54,705 nt of DNA from Yersinia similis (GCF_001053095.1 NZ_CGBP01000034.1:1-54705); one strand, 5' to 3'. Positions 9,919-19,495 are shown, counted from the first letter of the stretch. Made by a program: numbers and translations. The notes: generated by a model not told the origin, from the letters alone.

Positions 9919-10929
9919 ATGGCTATTTTAGTTACTGGCGGTGCTGGTTATATTGGCTCACATACAGTATTATCATTATTGGAACAAGGTAATGATGTTG
10001 TTGTGATAGATAACCTATCTAACTCATCTTCGGAGTCATTATTACGAGTGACTAATATTACTGGGCGTGCAGCAATATTTTACCAGGGTGATGTTCTTGA
10101 TAGAAATTGTCTTAAAAAAATATTCTTGGAACATAAAATAGAAGCTGTAATTCATTTTGCTGGTTTAAAGTCGGTAGGTGAATCAGTTATTATGCCCCTT
10201 GAATATTACCAAAGTAATGTTATAGGCACTATTATCTTGCTTGAAGAAATGGTCATTGCGGGTATAACTAAGCTAATATTTAGTTCATCAGCAACGGTGT
10301 ATGGCGATCCTGAGTTTGTTCCATTGACCGAAGATGCTCGTATTGGAGGAACAACAAATCCATATGGTTCATCAAAAGTCATGGTTGAGCAAATACTAAA
10401 AGATTTCTCTTTGGCTCACCCTGATTTCTCCATAAGAGCACTACGTTATTTTAATCCTGTAGGCGCACATCCTTCAGGCCTCATTGGCGAGGATCCGAAC
10501 GGAAAACCTAACAACTTGTTGCCATTTATTACTCAGGTTGCCATTGGAAAACTTCCCAAATTATTCGTTTATGGTAATGATTATCCTACTGTAGATGGTT
10601 CTGGTGTGCGGGATTATATCCATGTTATGGATCTTGCCGAAGGGCATTGTTGTACGCTTGGCAAATTGATACCCGGATTTAAAGTTTATAATCTTGGTTC
10701 TGGCGTCGGATATTCAGTGCTGCAAATGATTAATGAATTTGAGCATATTTCAGGGAAAAAAATTCCCTTTGAGATAACCTCTCGTCGCCTTGGTGATATT
10801 GCTGAATGCTGGGCAAGTGCAGAACGTGCCCATACCGAGTTGGGGTGGAAGGCAAAAAGAAATTTAACCGATATGCTAGAAGATGCATGGAAATGGCAGC
10901 AAACCAATCCAAACGGCTACGTTCGCTGA
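9919..10929 (+). CDS. gne: UDP-hexose/HexNAc 4-epimerase (Gne/GalE)
   Basis: A 336-residue GalE-family enzyme. GGAGYIG at residues 7-13 binds NAD, S124 with Y149 and K153 (NPYGSSK) form the catalytic set, and YFNPVGAHPSG is the conserved GalE substrate loop. It interconverts UDP-Glc/UDP-Gal and, in the Yersinia O-antigen and outer-core context, often UDP-GlcNAc/UDP-GalNAc, hence Gne. The last gene before gsk is often gne in Yersinia clusters, which favours this name over the housekeeping galE of the gal operon. AGGATAAG precedes the ATG. Substrate preference cannot be settled from motifs alone. Confidence 0.85.
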   Translation: MAILVTGGAGYIGSHTVLSLLEQGNDVVVIDNLSNSSSESLLRVTNITGRAAIFYQGDVLDRNCLKKIFLEHKIEAVIHFAGLKSVGESVIMPLEYYQSNVIGTIILLEEMVIAGITKLIFSSSATVYGDPEFVPLTEDARIGGTTNPYGSSKVMVEQILKDFSLAHPDFSIRALRYFNPVGAHPSGLIGEDPNGKPNNLLPFITQVAIGKLPKLFVYGNDYPTVDGSGVRDYIHVMDLAEGHCCTLGKLIPGFKVYNLGSGVGYSVLQMINEFEHISGKKIPFEITSRRLGDIAECWASAERAHTELGWKAKRNLTDMLEDAWKWQQTNPNGYVR

Positions 10930-10990
10930 ACGCATTCCAATATGTGCTAAAATTATTCATCTCTCTATTTCGATTCTTTGAAGCAAAACA

Positions 10991-12295
10991 ATGAAATTTC
11001 CTGGTAAGCGCAAGTCCAAACACTACTTTCCAGTCAATGCCCGCGATCCACTATTACAATCGGTGCAGGCTGAAAATGAAGTGAGTACCTCTTATATCGT
11101 TGGTATTGACCAGACACTGGTTGATATTGAGGCAAAAGTCGATGAAGACTTCATTACGCGTTATGGCCTTAGCCAAGGGCATTCTTTGGTGATCGAAGAT
11201 GATGTGGCTGAGCGCCTTTACCAAGAATTAACCCATAATGATCTGATTACCCATGAATTTGCCGGTGGGACTATCGGCAATACTTTGCATAATTATTCCG
11301 TGTTGGCTGATGACCGCTCTGTTTTGCTTGGCACTATGTGCAGCAATATTAAAATCGGCAGTTATGCCTATCGCTATTTATGTAATACCTCCAGCCGTAC
11401 CGATCTGAATTATTTACAGGCGGTTGATGGGGCGATTGGGCGCTGTTTTACCTTGATCACAGAAAATGGTGAACGGACTTTTGCTATTAGCCCTGGTCAA
11501 ATGAATCAATTACGTCCGGAAAGTATTCCTGAAGAGGTTATAGCAGGAGCCTCTGCATTAGTGCTAACCGCGTATTTGGTGCGCTGCAAGCCAGGGGAAC
11601 CCATGCCGGATGCCACCATGCAAGCTATTCACTATGCGAAAAAACATGATGTTCCGGTGGTGATGACGTTAGGGACAAAATATGTCATTGCAGATAATCC
11701 ACAGTGGTGGCGTGAATTCCTTAATGAACATGTCTCTATTTTGGCGATGAACGAAGATGAGGCTTATGAGCTAACAGGATTGAACGATCCGCTGATGGCC
11801 TCAGATATGGCATTGGAATGGGTAGATTTAGTGTTATGTACCGCAGGCCCCAGTGGGCTTTATATGGCGAGATATACCGAAGAGGCCTATAAACGGCAGA
11901 CTCAGCACCCATTATTACCTGGGGCTATTGCTGAGTTTAACCTTTATGAATTCAGTCGGGCGATGCGTAAAGCGCATTGTGTGGATCCGTTCCGTATTTA
12001 TTCACATATTGCGCCTTATATGGGCGGGCCGGAAAAAATAATGAATACCAATGGGGCTGGGGATGGCGCATTGTCCGCGGTCCTGCATGATATTGCTGCC
12101 AATGGTTATCACCGCAATAATGTTCCTAACTCCAGTAAGCATGTACGCAGTTACCTGAGTTATTCCTCGCTGGCACAGGTGTGTAAATATGCTAATCGAG
12201 TGAGTTATCAGGTATTGAATCAGCATTCACCCCGTTTAACCCGCGGTTTGCCCGAACGGGAAGATAGCCTCGAGGAGTCATATTGGGAACGGTAA
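10991..12295 (+). CDS. gsk: Inosine-guanosine kinase
   Basis: A 434-residue PfkB-family kinase that phosphorylates inosine and guanosine in purine salvage. Full length as in E. coli Gsk. The start (MKFPGKRKSKHYFPVN) and the C-terminal anion-hole/catalytic motif NTNGAGDGA near residues 353-361, where the Asp acts as base, are clear. gsk marks the 3' border of the O-antigen locus between hemH and gsk in Yersinia; GC content rises sharply here. A hairpin terminator follows, and the next gene is convergent. Confidence 0.97.
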   Translation: MKFPGKRKSKHYFPVNARDPLLQSVQAENEVSTSYIVGIDQTLVDIEAKVDEDFITRYGLSQGHSLVIEDDVAERLYQELTHNDLITHEFAGGTIGNTLHNYSVLADDRSVLLGTMCSNIKIGSYAYRYLCNTSSRTDLNYLQAVDGAIGRCFTLITENGERTFAISPGQMNQLRPESIPEEVIAGASALVLTAYLVRCKPGEPMPDATMQAIHYAKKHDVPVVMTLGTKYVIADNPQWWREFLNEHVSILAMNEDEAYELTGLNDPLMASDMALEWVDLVLCTAGPSGLYMARYTEEAYKRQTQHPLLPGAIAEFNLYEFSRAMRKAHCVDPFRIYSHIAPYMGGPEKIMNTNGAGDGALSAVLHDIAANGYHRNNVPNSSKHVRSYLSYSSLAQVCKYANRVSYQVLNQHSPRLTRGLPEREDSLEESYWER

Positions 12296-12318
12296 TCGGG
12301 TAGAAGCGGGATATAAAT

Positions 12319-12353
12319 CAGGGCCGGCATAGTACTGGCCCTGACTGTTTTTA
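12319..12353 (+). terminator. gsk terminator
   Basis: CAGGGCC, an 11-base loop and GGCCCTG, followed by a T-rich tract at 12346-12353. It lies 24 bases past the gsk stop and ahead of the convergent rosB gene. Confidence 0.75.
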
Positions 12354-12390
12354 TCATAGGGTAACCGGAGGGGCTACACGGTAATGCCGT

Positions 12391-14082
12391 TTAAATCGGG
12401 CAAACCGGCATTTTATCTTCTTCAGTCAGTGTTTCTATTTTCAGCATATTGAGCATACTGTTGGCAATTTCACGCTCGCCCATGACCACTTGGTTGGCAC
12501 CACGGTCAGAGATATAAACGACTTCGTCATCGTAATGTGCACGGGCGATTATCTCTAGATCGGGGCGCTTAATTCTGGCAGATGCGACAATTTCCCCCGC
12601 TTCGTAGCCATTGGGTATCGTCAGTAATAACCAACGGGCACAATCCAGGCGACCTAGCGACATGACATCGGCGTTGGCCGCGTTGCCGAAGACCGCGTTA
12701 ATGCCTTGTTCACGTAAGGCTTCCACTCTGGGGCGTGAGTTTTCGATAACCACCAGTGGGATCCCTTCGGCATGCAGTTTGGCACCTAATAAGCTGCCAA
12801 CACGGCCGTAACCAACTAAAAGTACATGGTTACATAAATCAACGGGGATCTGTTTCTCTTCCTCGACGGCCTCTTCCAGAATCAAATCTTCCATGGTCTC
12901 TGTCTTAGCCAAATAACGATCAAGTAAAGTGAAGAGTAGCGGGTTAAGCATAATAGACAGGATCGCACTCGCCAGTACCAAATTACGGCCATGCCCAGAC
13001 AGTAAACCGAGAGAAATACCCAACCCAGCCAAAATAAAGGCGAACTCGCCGATTTGTGCCAAACTGACCGAAATGGTTAGGGCTGTCCGTTTTGAGTGAC
13101 CAAATAATCGAACTAAGGCGAAAGCGATAGCTGATTTACCAAAGATGATTATGGCTAATGAGGCGATAACGGCCAAAGGTTCATTGACCAGAATCATTGG
13201 GTCGAACAGCATACCGACAGAGACGAAGAACAGTACCGCAAACGCATCACGTAGCGGTAAGGTGTCTTGCGCAGCTCGGTGGCTGAGCTCAGACTCATTC
13301 AAAACCATCCCCGCGAAGAATGCGCCCAGAGCAAAGGAGACATCAAACAGCTCCACGGCACCGTAGGCAATCCCTAAGGCCAAAACCAGCACGGCTAAGG
13401 TAAACAGCTCTCGTGAGCCGGTACTGGCGGTTTTAGCCAATATCCATGGCACCAGGCGGCGGCCTACGACAATCATCAGAGTAATAAAGGCGATAACTTT
13501 ACCGATAGTAATCGCTAACTCAGTAAATAATTGGTTCAGGTTGGTCGTTTCGTTCCCCATCACGCCCGCAAAAGCAGGGAGGAGTACCAGCGTCAATACC
13601 ATGGCCAAATCTTCGACAATCAACCAGCCAATCGCGATTTGCCCCCGTTGGCTATCAATCAATTGTCGTTCTTCCAATGCCCGCAGCAATACCACGGTAC
13701 TGGCGGTTGATAGGCACAGACCAAAGACCAACCCGGTGATCAGATCCCAACCTAAGAAATGTGATAATCCCATCCCCAACAGTGTTGCAACGGCTATCTG
13801 GGCGATTGCGCCGGGTATGGCGATTGATTTTACAGCGAGAAGGTCTTTAAGCGAGAAGTGAAGTCCAACACCAAACATCAACAAAATAACACCAATTTCA
13901 GCCAGTTCAGGTGCTAATGATGTATCAGCAACGAACCCCGGCGTGAATGGCCCGGCCAGCACCCCTGCGGCAAGGTACCCCACCAGTGGTGAGATGCGCA
14001 GGCGGTGAGCCAGTGTGCCAAAGAGGAAGGCGAGAACCAGGCCTCCTACAATAGTGGTGATTAAGGGTGTTGAATGGTGCAT
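12391..14082 (-). CDS. rosB: KefC-type cation/proton antiporter RosB (YbaL)
   Basis: A 563-residue inner-membrane protein of the CPA2 family: about 12 membrane helices in residues 1-385, then a cytosolic TrkA-N/RCK domain beginning near 415 with the Rossmann motif GYGRVGS. In Yersinia enterocolitica the equivalent rosB acts with the neighbouring rosA in an efflux pump/potassium antiporter pair linked to temperature-dependent resistance to cationic antimicrobial peptides; in E. coli the orthologue is YbaL. The gene is preceded on the same strand by rosA, with a 235-base gap holding a strong palindrome. It is convergent with gsk. Confidence 0.9.
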   Translation of the reverse strand: MHHSTPLITTIVGGLVLAFLFGTLAHRLRISPLVGYLAAGVLAGPFTPGFVADTSLAPELAEIGVILLMFGVGLHFSLKDLLAVKSIAIPGAIAQIAVATLLGMGLSHFLGWDLITGLVFGLCLSTASTVVLLRALEERQLIDSQRGQIAIGWLIVEDLAMVLTLVLLPAFAGVMGNETTNLNQLFTELAITIGKVIAFITLMIVVGRRLVPWILAKTASTGSRELFTLAVLVLALGIAYGAVELFDVSFALGAFFAGMVLNESELSHRAAQDTLPLRDAFAVLFFVSVGMLFDPMILVNEPLAVIASLAIIIFGKSAIAFALVRLFGHSKRTALTISVSLAQIGEFAFILAGLGISLGLLSGHGRNLVLASAILSIMLNPLLFTLLDRYLAKTETMEDLILEEAVEEEKQIPVDLCNHVLLVGYGRVGSLLGAKLHAEGIPLVVIENSRPRVEALREQGINAVFGNAANADVMSLGRLDCARWLLLTIPNGYEAGEIVASARIKRPDLEIIARAHYDDEVVYISDRGANQVVMGEREIANSMLNMLKIETLTEEDKMPVCPI

Positions 14083-14270
14083 CCAGACTCCTTCTAGTTA
14101 TGCGGGTGATAAGCATTTCACAGCAATAACATCAGTTTATTGTATTTATGTGTTCAATGCGCGATAAAAATTAATTTTTTATTGGTAAACATCTTCTTTG
14201 GCATGGAAATTGTCTGAAGTGGTTGTTTGTGGAGGAATTGCTATTTATATCGAGATTACATAGGGGGGGC

Positions 14271-14300
14271 TCCTGACTGAAATATGCATTTCAGTCAGGA
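14271..14300 (-). other. 30-base perfect palindrome between rosA and rosB
   Basis: TCCTGACTGAAAT, ATGC and then the exact reverse complement of the first arm. It lies 18 bases past the rosA stop, flanked by a run of seven G. No T-run follows on the minus strand, so it may be a processing/stability hairpin or partial terminator that sets the ratio of rosA to rosB transcript. Confidence 0.55.
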
Positions 14301-14317
14301 TTCTAGCGCTATTACTA

Positions 14318-15532
14318 TTACTTATCGTCTAAATTAGGCAGTAAGGCCGTGAATATTCCCAGTAATGGCAAGAACGCACATATTTGATAAACCAGTTCAA
14401 TACTGGTTAAATCAGCAACATACCCTAGTACTGCCGCACCTATTCCCCCCATACCGAAAGCGAAACCGAAGAATAAACCCGATACCATGCCTACTTTCCC
14501 AGGGATCAGCTCTTGAGCATATACCAGTATTGCTGAAAAGGCGGAAGCGAGAATAACACCAATAAATACGGTTAAAATACCCGTCCAATACAAAGACGCG
14601 TAGGGTAAAGCAAGGGTAAAGGGGGCAACACCGAGTATAGAACCCCAAATAACATATTTTCTACCAATCTTATCACCAAGAGGCCCACCAATAATGGTGC
14701 CGGCGGCAACCGCAAATAAGAAAACAAATAGGTGTATCTGGGCACTTTGTACCGAAACGCCAAACTTATGTATTAAATAAAAGGTGTAATAGCTGCTAAT
14801 GCTGGTCAAATAGAAGTATTTAGAGAATATCAGCACCATCAAGATAGCTAACGTACTGATAATTTTATTTTTTGGCAGTATTTTGGCTGATGAAGTTTTT
14901 AACACTTTGCCATACGAAGCACGTTGCTGGAGTTTATACCATTTACTCACCTGCAACAGCACGACAATTGCCAGTAGGGCTGCGAGCGAAAACCAGCCCA
15001 CATTGCCTTTACCGTAAGGGGCAATAATGATGGCGGCCAGTAACGGACCGAGTGCGCTGCCAAAATTTCCCCCCACCTGAAAAACAGATTGAGCCAAACC
15101 ATGGCGCCCACCGGACGCCATACGGGCGACTCGTGATGATTCTGGGTGGAATACCGAAGAGCCAGTACCGACCAATGCTGCCGCTAATAATACCACCGGG
15201 AAGGTTGTGGCTACTGCCAGCAGTAATATGCCAGACAGCGTGAACCCCATACCGATGGGTAATGAGTATGGCTGGGGGTGTTTATCCGTATATAAGCCAA
15301 TCAGCGGTTGTAGTAACGAAGCCGTCAATTGGTAAGTTAGCGTGATCAATCCTATTTGAGCAAAACTCAATGAGAACTCAGCTTGTAATAAAGGATAAAT
15401 CGCCAGGATCAGCGACTGGATCATATCGTTGAGTAGGTGAGATACGCTGATAGCACCCAATATAGAGAAAGATGTACGTTTGACTGAAACATTAACGGGT
15501 TGCTGAAATCCGGCATCAGAACGATCGGTCAT
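14318..15532 (-). CDS. rosA: MFS efflux pump RosA (Fsr, fosmidomycin-resistance type)
   Basis: A 404-residue major facilitator with 12 membrane segments. The N-terminal cytosolic tail is followed by LNDMIQSLILAIYPLL, matching Fsr proteins, and a loop with GLYTDKHPQPY between helices 2 and 3 corresponds to the MFS A-motif. Fsr of E. coli exports fosmidomycin; RosA of Y. enterocolitica forms with RosB a temperature-regulated system that helps survive antimicrobial peptides. The gene is divergent from ushA, with a 266-base shared control region, and upstream of rosB. The N-terminal extension before the first helix is normal for this family. Confidence 0.9.
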   Translation of the reverse strand: MTDRSDAGFQQPVNVSVKRTSFSILGAISVSHLLNDMIQSLILAIYPLLQAEFSLSFAQIGLITLTYQLTASLLQPLIGLYTDKHPQPYSLPIGMGFTLSGILLLAVATTFPVVLLAAALVGTGSSVFHPESSRVARMASGGRHGLAQSVFQVGGNFGSALGPLLAAIIIAPYGKGNVGWFSLAALLAIVVLLQVSKWYKLQQRASYGKVLKTSSAKILPKNKIISTLAILMVLIFSKYFYLTSISSYYTFYLIHKFGVSVQSAQIHLFVFLFAVAAGTIIGGPLGDKIGRKYVIWGSILGVAPFTLALPYASLYWTGILTVFIGVILASAFSAILVYAQELIPGKVGMVSGLFFGFAFGMGGIGAAVLGYVADLTSIELVYQICAFLPLLGIFTALLPNLDDK

Positions 15533-15798
15533 AGTGAGTATTCACCTAATAATTTTGGATGTTAATACTATTTTGATAATGAATACATACTAGGCATATT
15601 GTATGATTTTTACTACATCTGAACGATTTGATATCAGTTTCAATGCGATGAGGTGATCACCCTATGGCCGTTATAATGTGCACTGTGCGAGAGTAGGGTG
15701 TCGAGGATCATGGTTTAGATCTTTCGTATTCTTACTCATTAAACCAGTCCAGTCCTTATCTGCGCGATTTTTAACGACAGACAATATGGAGTTTTACC

Positions 15799-17451
15799 AT
15801 GCGCTTTTCATTAACAACCACATTAGGTGCTTTGGCGGTGTCATTAGCGTTTGCTCCGGGGTGGGCGAGTGCCTGGGAAAAAGATAAAACTTACGACATC
15901 ACCATATTGCACACCAATGATCATCATGGTCACTTCTGGCAAAACGAGCAAGGTGAGTATGGTCTTGCTGCACAGAAAACCGTGGTGGATGAAATTCGTA
16001 AACAAGTTGCCGCAAAAGGAGGAAGCTTATTGTTACTCTCGGGCGGTGATATTAATACAGGTGTCCCTGAATCCGATTTGCAGGATGCCGAACCCGATTT
16101 TCGCGGCATGAATTTGGTCGGTTATGATGCGATGGCTATTGGTAACCACGAATTTGATAATCCTTTGAGTGTGCTGCGTCAACAAGAGAAGTGGGCGAAG
16201 TTCCCGCTACTGTCCGCCAATATCTATCAGAAAGGTACGCAACAGCGGTTATTCAAACCTTATGCTTTGTTTGATAAGCAAGGTATAAAAATTGCCGTTC
16301 TTGGTTTGACCACAGATGATACCCCGAAGGTGAGTAGCCCCGAGAATGTCGCCGATATAGAATTTCGGGTTCCTGCAGTTGAAGCGAAACAAGTGGTTGA
16401 GCAACTGCGGAAAACTGAGAAACCAGACATCATTATTGCTGCCACACATATGGGGCATTACGATGATGGTAAACACGGCTCCAACGCCCCAGGTGATGTG
16501 GAAATGGCGCGTAGCTTACCTGCAGGCTATCTGGATATGATTGTGGGCGGGCACTCACAGAATCCGGTCTGTATGGCCAGTGAGAATCATAAGCAAGTTG
16601 ATTATGTTCCTGGTAGTCCATGCATACCGGATCGGCAGAATGGTACCTGGATAGTGCAGGCCCATGAGTGGGGTAAATATGTCGGGCGGGCTGACTTCAC
16701 ATTCCGTAATGGCGAATTAACATTGGTCAACTACCAGTTAATCCCGATCAATTTAAAGAAAAAAATTGAGAAGGCTGATGGCACTAGCGAGCGCGTCTTT
16801 TATACACAAGAGATTGCTCAGGACCCCACAATGCTGAAATTACTGACGCCATTTGAAGAGCGAGGTAAAGCGCAACTGGGGGTCAAAATCGGCAGGGTTA
16901 ATGGCAAATTAGAGGGTGATCGCAGTAAGGTCCGTTTTGAGCAAACCAATATGGCGCGTTTATTATTAGCCTCGCAGATAGAACGGTCAGGAGCTGATTT
17001 TGCCGTAATGAGTGGCGGGGGCGTTCGTGACTCTATCAATGCGGGGGATATCACTTATAAAGATGTGCTCAGGGTCCAACCCTTTGGTAATACGCTGGTT
17101 TACGTTGATATGAAAGGCAGCGAGGTTGAGAAATACCTGGCGGTGGTAGCCAATAAGCAGCCAGATTCAGGGGCTTATGCGCAATTTGCCAACGTCAGTC
17201 TGGTCGCTGATGGTCAGGGTGTTAGCAATGTGAAAATCCAGGGTGAACCGTTAGATCCTAATAAAACGTATCGTATGGCGACGCTCAATTTCAATGCACT
17301 GGGCGGGGATGGTTATCCAAGAATCGATAATTCACCTGGTTATGTTAATACCGGATTTATCGATGCTGAAGTACTAAAAGAATATATTGAAAAACACTCG
17401 CCACTGGATGCTGAGCAGTATCAGCCGAAGGGGGAGATCGTTTATAAGTAG
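15799..17451 (+). CDS. ushA: Periplasmic 5'-nucleotidase / UDP-sugar hydrolase
   Basis: A 550-residue enzyme that hydrolyses UDP-glucose and nucleoside 5'-monophosphates in the periplasm for salvage. A signal peptide covers residues 1-25 (cleavage after WASA). The metallophosphatase domain shows NDHHGHF, GGDINTG, GNHEFD, THMGH and GGHSQN, the ligands of the two-metal site. The C-terminal substrate domain starts near 360 and contains MSGGGVRDSI. Length matches E. coli UshA. It is the typical next gene after rosA (fsr) and is monocistronic. Confidence 0.97.
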   Translation: MRFSLTTTLGALAVSLAFAPGWASAWEKDKTYDITILHTNDHHGHFWQNEQGEYGLAAQKTVVDEIRKQVAAKGGSLLLLSGGDINTGVPESDLQDAEPDFRGMNLVGYDAMAIGNHEFDNPLSVLRQQEKWAKFPLLSANIYQKGTQQRLFKPYALFDKQGIKIAVLGLTTDDTPKVSSPENVADIEFRVPAVEAKQVVEQLRKTEKPDIIIAATHMGHYDDGKHGSNAPGDVEMARSLPAGYLDMIVGGHSQNPVCMASENHKQVDYVPGSPCIPDRQNGTWIVQAHEWGKYVGRADFTFRNGELTLVNYQLIPINLKKKIEKADGTSERVFYTQEIAQDPTMLKLLTPFEERGKAQLGVKIGRVNGKLEGDRSKVRFEQTNMARLLLASQIERSGADFAVMSGGGVRDSINAGDITYKDVLRVQPFGNTLVYVDMKGSEVEKYLAVVANKQPDSGAYAQFANVSLVADGQGVSNVKIQGEPLDPNKTYRMATLNFNALGGDGYPRIDNSPGYVNTGFIDAEVLKEYIEKHSPLDAEQYQPKGEIVYK

Positions 17452-17511
17452 ACTGTTTATCAAAGGGGTACTTATTTATAATTTACCGTAAACCAAGCTG
17501 TAAAAATTAAT

Positions 17512-17548
17512 GGTATAGCCCAGTGGCACTGAGTGGCTGGGCTATACC
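17512..17548 (-). terminator. Terminator shared by ushA and the convergent small gene
   Basis: GGTATAGCCCAG, a 13-base loop and CTGGGCTATACC, a perfect 12-base-pair stem. On the minus strand it is followed by an AT-rich T-containing tract, 7 bases beyond the stop of the small minus-strand gene. It lies 60 bases after ushA and probably ends both transcripts. Confidence 0.7.
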
Positions 17549-17554
17549 GGTTAA

Positions 17555-17794
17555 TTACACAAGTTCAATGACAGGCTCATCGGGGAGATAGTTTGCAATT
17601 GCATTGGCGATGCTTTGATTATCGTTATTCTTATTGGCATTGCTTTCAAATTCATTGATAAGTATATCAAGTGCCTGATTGATACGGTTATCGTGCGCTG
17701 AGTTAGCCACTGCGACCAGTGTCTGAACAACATACTTCAAGGCAATAAGATCTGCTTTTATATTAAGATCATTCTTGTGTGTATCATAACCCAT
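17555..17794 (-). CDS. Small hypothetical protein
   Basis: A soluble, helix-rich protein of about 79 residues, Asn- and Ala-rich in its C-terminal half (ANKNNDNQSIANAIANYL). I do not recognise the family. The ATG at 17794 is chosen over the GTG three codons upstream because GGTGG lies 5-6 bases before it and nothing suitable precedes the GTG. A good terminator follows. There are no membrane segments, cysteines or signal peptide. It sits between ushA and ybaK, where E. coli has no gene, so it is a Yersinia-type insertion in the conserved order. Confidence 0.65.
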   Translation of the reverse strand: MGYDTHKNDLNIKADLIALKYVVQTLVAVANSAHDNRINQALDILINEFESNANKNNDNQSIANAIANYLPDEPVIELV

Positions 17795-17943
17795 ATTAAC
17801 CACCCGACTAAAATTGAGAATGCTGTGTATGCATGGTAATCATGCGGTTATCGTTGATGTATCTCATTAGTTTTAAACTAATTCTTTCCTTAATAGTATC
17901 GGTGGAACGCAGGATATAACTTAGCGTGAAATAGAGTGATGAC

Positions 17944-18423
17944 TCAATCCCGCTTGGCAATATCCGCAAAAACACCCTGTAATAAGCGGCATAAATCCAC
18001 GGCGGCCAATTCAATATCTAAGCCACGCTTGCCGCCAGAAACAAAGATAGTTGCGAACTCTTGAGCTTGACTGTCAATCACGGTGGGTAAGCGTTTTTTC
18101 TGCCCTAATGGGCTGATGCCACCGACCAGATAGCCTGTCGTACGCTGTGCCAACTGTGGGTCTGCCATCTCAGCTTTTTTTGCCCCCAGCGCCCTGGCAA
18201 CTTTTTTCAGATCAAGTTGGGTAGCGACCGGCGTGACAGCAACAGCCAGATTTTTAGCATCGCTATTGAGTGCGACCAGCAATGTTTTATAAACCTGATC
18301 AGCATTAAGCCCTAACTTTTTAACGGCCTCATCACCAAAATGCGTTTCCGTTGCATCATGATGATAGGGATGCAATGTAAACGGAACCTTTTGTTTTTCC
18401 AGTAGAACAACGGCAGGTGTCAT
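17944..18423 (-). CDS. ybaK: Cys-tRNA(Pro)/Cys-tRNA(Cys) deacylase YbaK
   Basis: A 159-residue member of the YbaK/EbsC editing family, which hydrolyses Cys mischarged on tRNA(Pro). [11 protein letters not shown], the catalytic Lys region ([10 protein letters not shown]) and [13 protein letters not shown] are all present. The start at 18423 ([10 protein letters not shown]) matches E. coli length and has GGATG upstream; the in-frame ATG three codons earlier is disfavoured. Followed upstream by the chiX sRNA locus, as in E. coli. Confidence 0.95.
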   Translation of the reverse strand: MTPAVVLLEKQKVPFTLHPYHHDATETHFGDEAVKKLGLNADQVYKTLLVALNSDAKNLAVAVTPVATQLDLKKVARALGAKKAEMADPQLAQRTTGYLVGGISPLGQKKRLPTVIDSQAQEFATIFVSGGKRGLDIELAAVDLCRLLQGVFADIAKRD

Positions 18424-18598
18424 AATAAACATCCAATTAAAAATGAAAATTTATTCAGGTTGGTTATCTTACACATCATTGATGCGGCACGGATAAAAAT
18501 TAACTCAACAAAATCAGCATAATGTTAATAAGTTACTTCGATAATGGTTAATGTCAGTTGCTAATCTAACAGTCTGGTTGATACCCTATGCTGGCGTT

Positions 18599-18688
18599 CA
18601 CATTATCCGCAAGGAATGTGAGTGCTTAATAACTAAAATAATGAAAATTCCTCTTTGACTGGCCGGTAGTGATATCGGCCATTTTTTA
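18599..18688 (+). ncRNA. chiX: ChiX (SroB/MicM) small RNA
   Basis: In E. coli the Hfq-dependent sRNA ChiX lies between ybaK and ybaP and silences chitoporin/chitobiose mRNAs. Here the same interval, on the plus strand, holds a 5' hairpin (CACATT ... AATGTG, 18599-18620), an unpaired AT-rich section, the highly conserved core ATTCCTCTTTGAC (18647-18659) and a terminator stem TGGCCG/CGGCCA (18660-18681) with a T-run. Core and terminator match E. coli ChiX closely, while the 5' stem has changed sequence but not shape. The exact 5' end is estimated; a TATGCT box lies about 10 bases before it. Confidence 0.87.
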
Positions 18689-19495
18689 TTGATTGTCTGC
18701 TCGTAACAGCTCTGGAAGATTCCCCTCACCGTACAAATGTAATGCGCCTACAGCGACGACATAACGTCCGGGGGCGAGCTGTTCGAGCTGTTGCTGCCAA
18801 CGTTTATTACGCTGAAGCATCAGTATATCGTACATATCGTGGCTGAAAGTCGGGGCGAGCGTTACCTGACTATTTTCAGGATGGTGCTCTAGCCACCAGC
18901 CAATCATGGTTTGTAGCAGGCGGGCATTAGTATGCCAATGGGTCAAGGTGTCGTGCAGTAAAGAGATGCCGTTATCCGGTAAGGTTTTGAGTAAATCAAG
19001 CTGCATTTCAGCACCTTCCAGTTCAATAATCTCTTTCTCTTGTGCACCCGCGGCTCTCAGTAGCTGATAATCAATGCCATATTCCCCACGCAACCCTAAA
19101 CGTTGAGCCTGATGCGCCTGCAACATTAAAGCGACTTGCCATGCCGGGAGATAGGCCATCGCCAGTGGGTCACTCCCCAGCTCTTCGCAGCGTTGCTGGA
19201 GTTGCGGATAATATTCCTCAGATAATCTGTCGACTAAAGGTTCAGTAACCGTGCTATGGCCAAAAGAAGAGGTGGCATCGGTGATATCCGCTTCAACAAT
19301 GAGAGCGTCAGCCTGATTCAATTTATTCAGTAGCGTGTGGGGTAGGGGAAACATCCCTGCCGTTCCCATATGAATGCTGCCAACTAAATGTAGGTAGCGC
19401 TCGCCAGGCAGCGTGATATCCAGAGCCGGGTAAGCATAAGTGGTGGGTGTAATAATGCCCAAGAATTTTGCGATACGGCGTAAGAGTTTGTCCAT
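18686..19495 (-). CDS. ybaP: TraB/GumN-family protein YbaP
   Basis: A 269-residue protein with the TraB/GumN signature: an early GSIHMGT near residues 36-42 and a late GALHLYGEGNLPELL near 249-263, the two metal-binding motifs of the family's proposed metallohydrolase fold. Another conserved block is ELEGAEMQLDLL. The biochemical role of YbaP is not established. The N-terminus has no clear signal peptide. Its stop overlaps the end of the opposing chiX terminator. Length matches E. coli YbaP (about 264). Confidence 0.9.
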   Translation of the reverse strand: MDKLLRRIAKFLGIITPTTYAYPALDITLPGERYLHLVGSIHMGTAGMFPLPHTLLNKLNQADALIVEADITDATSSFGHSTVTEPLVDRLSEEYYPQLQQRCEELGSDPLAMAYLPAWQVALMLQAHQAQRLGLRGEYGIDYQLLRAAGAQEKEIIELEGAEMQLDLLKTLPDNGISLLHDTLTHWHTNARLLQTMIGWWLEHHPENSQVTLAPTFSHDMYDILMLQRNKRWQQQLEQLAPGRYVVAVGALHLYGEGNLPELLRADNQ

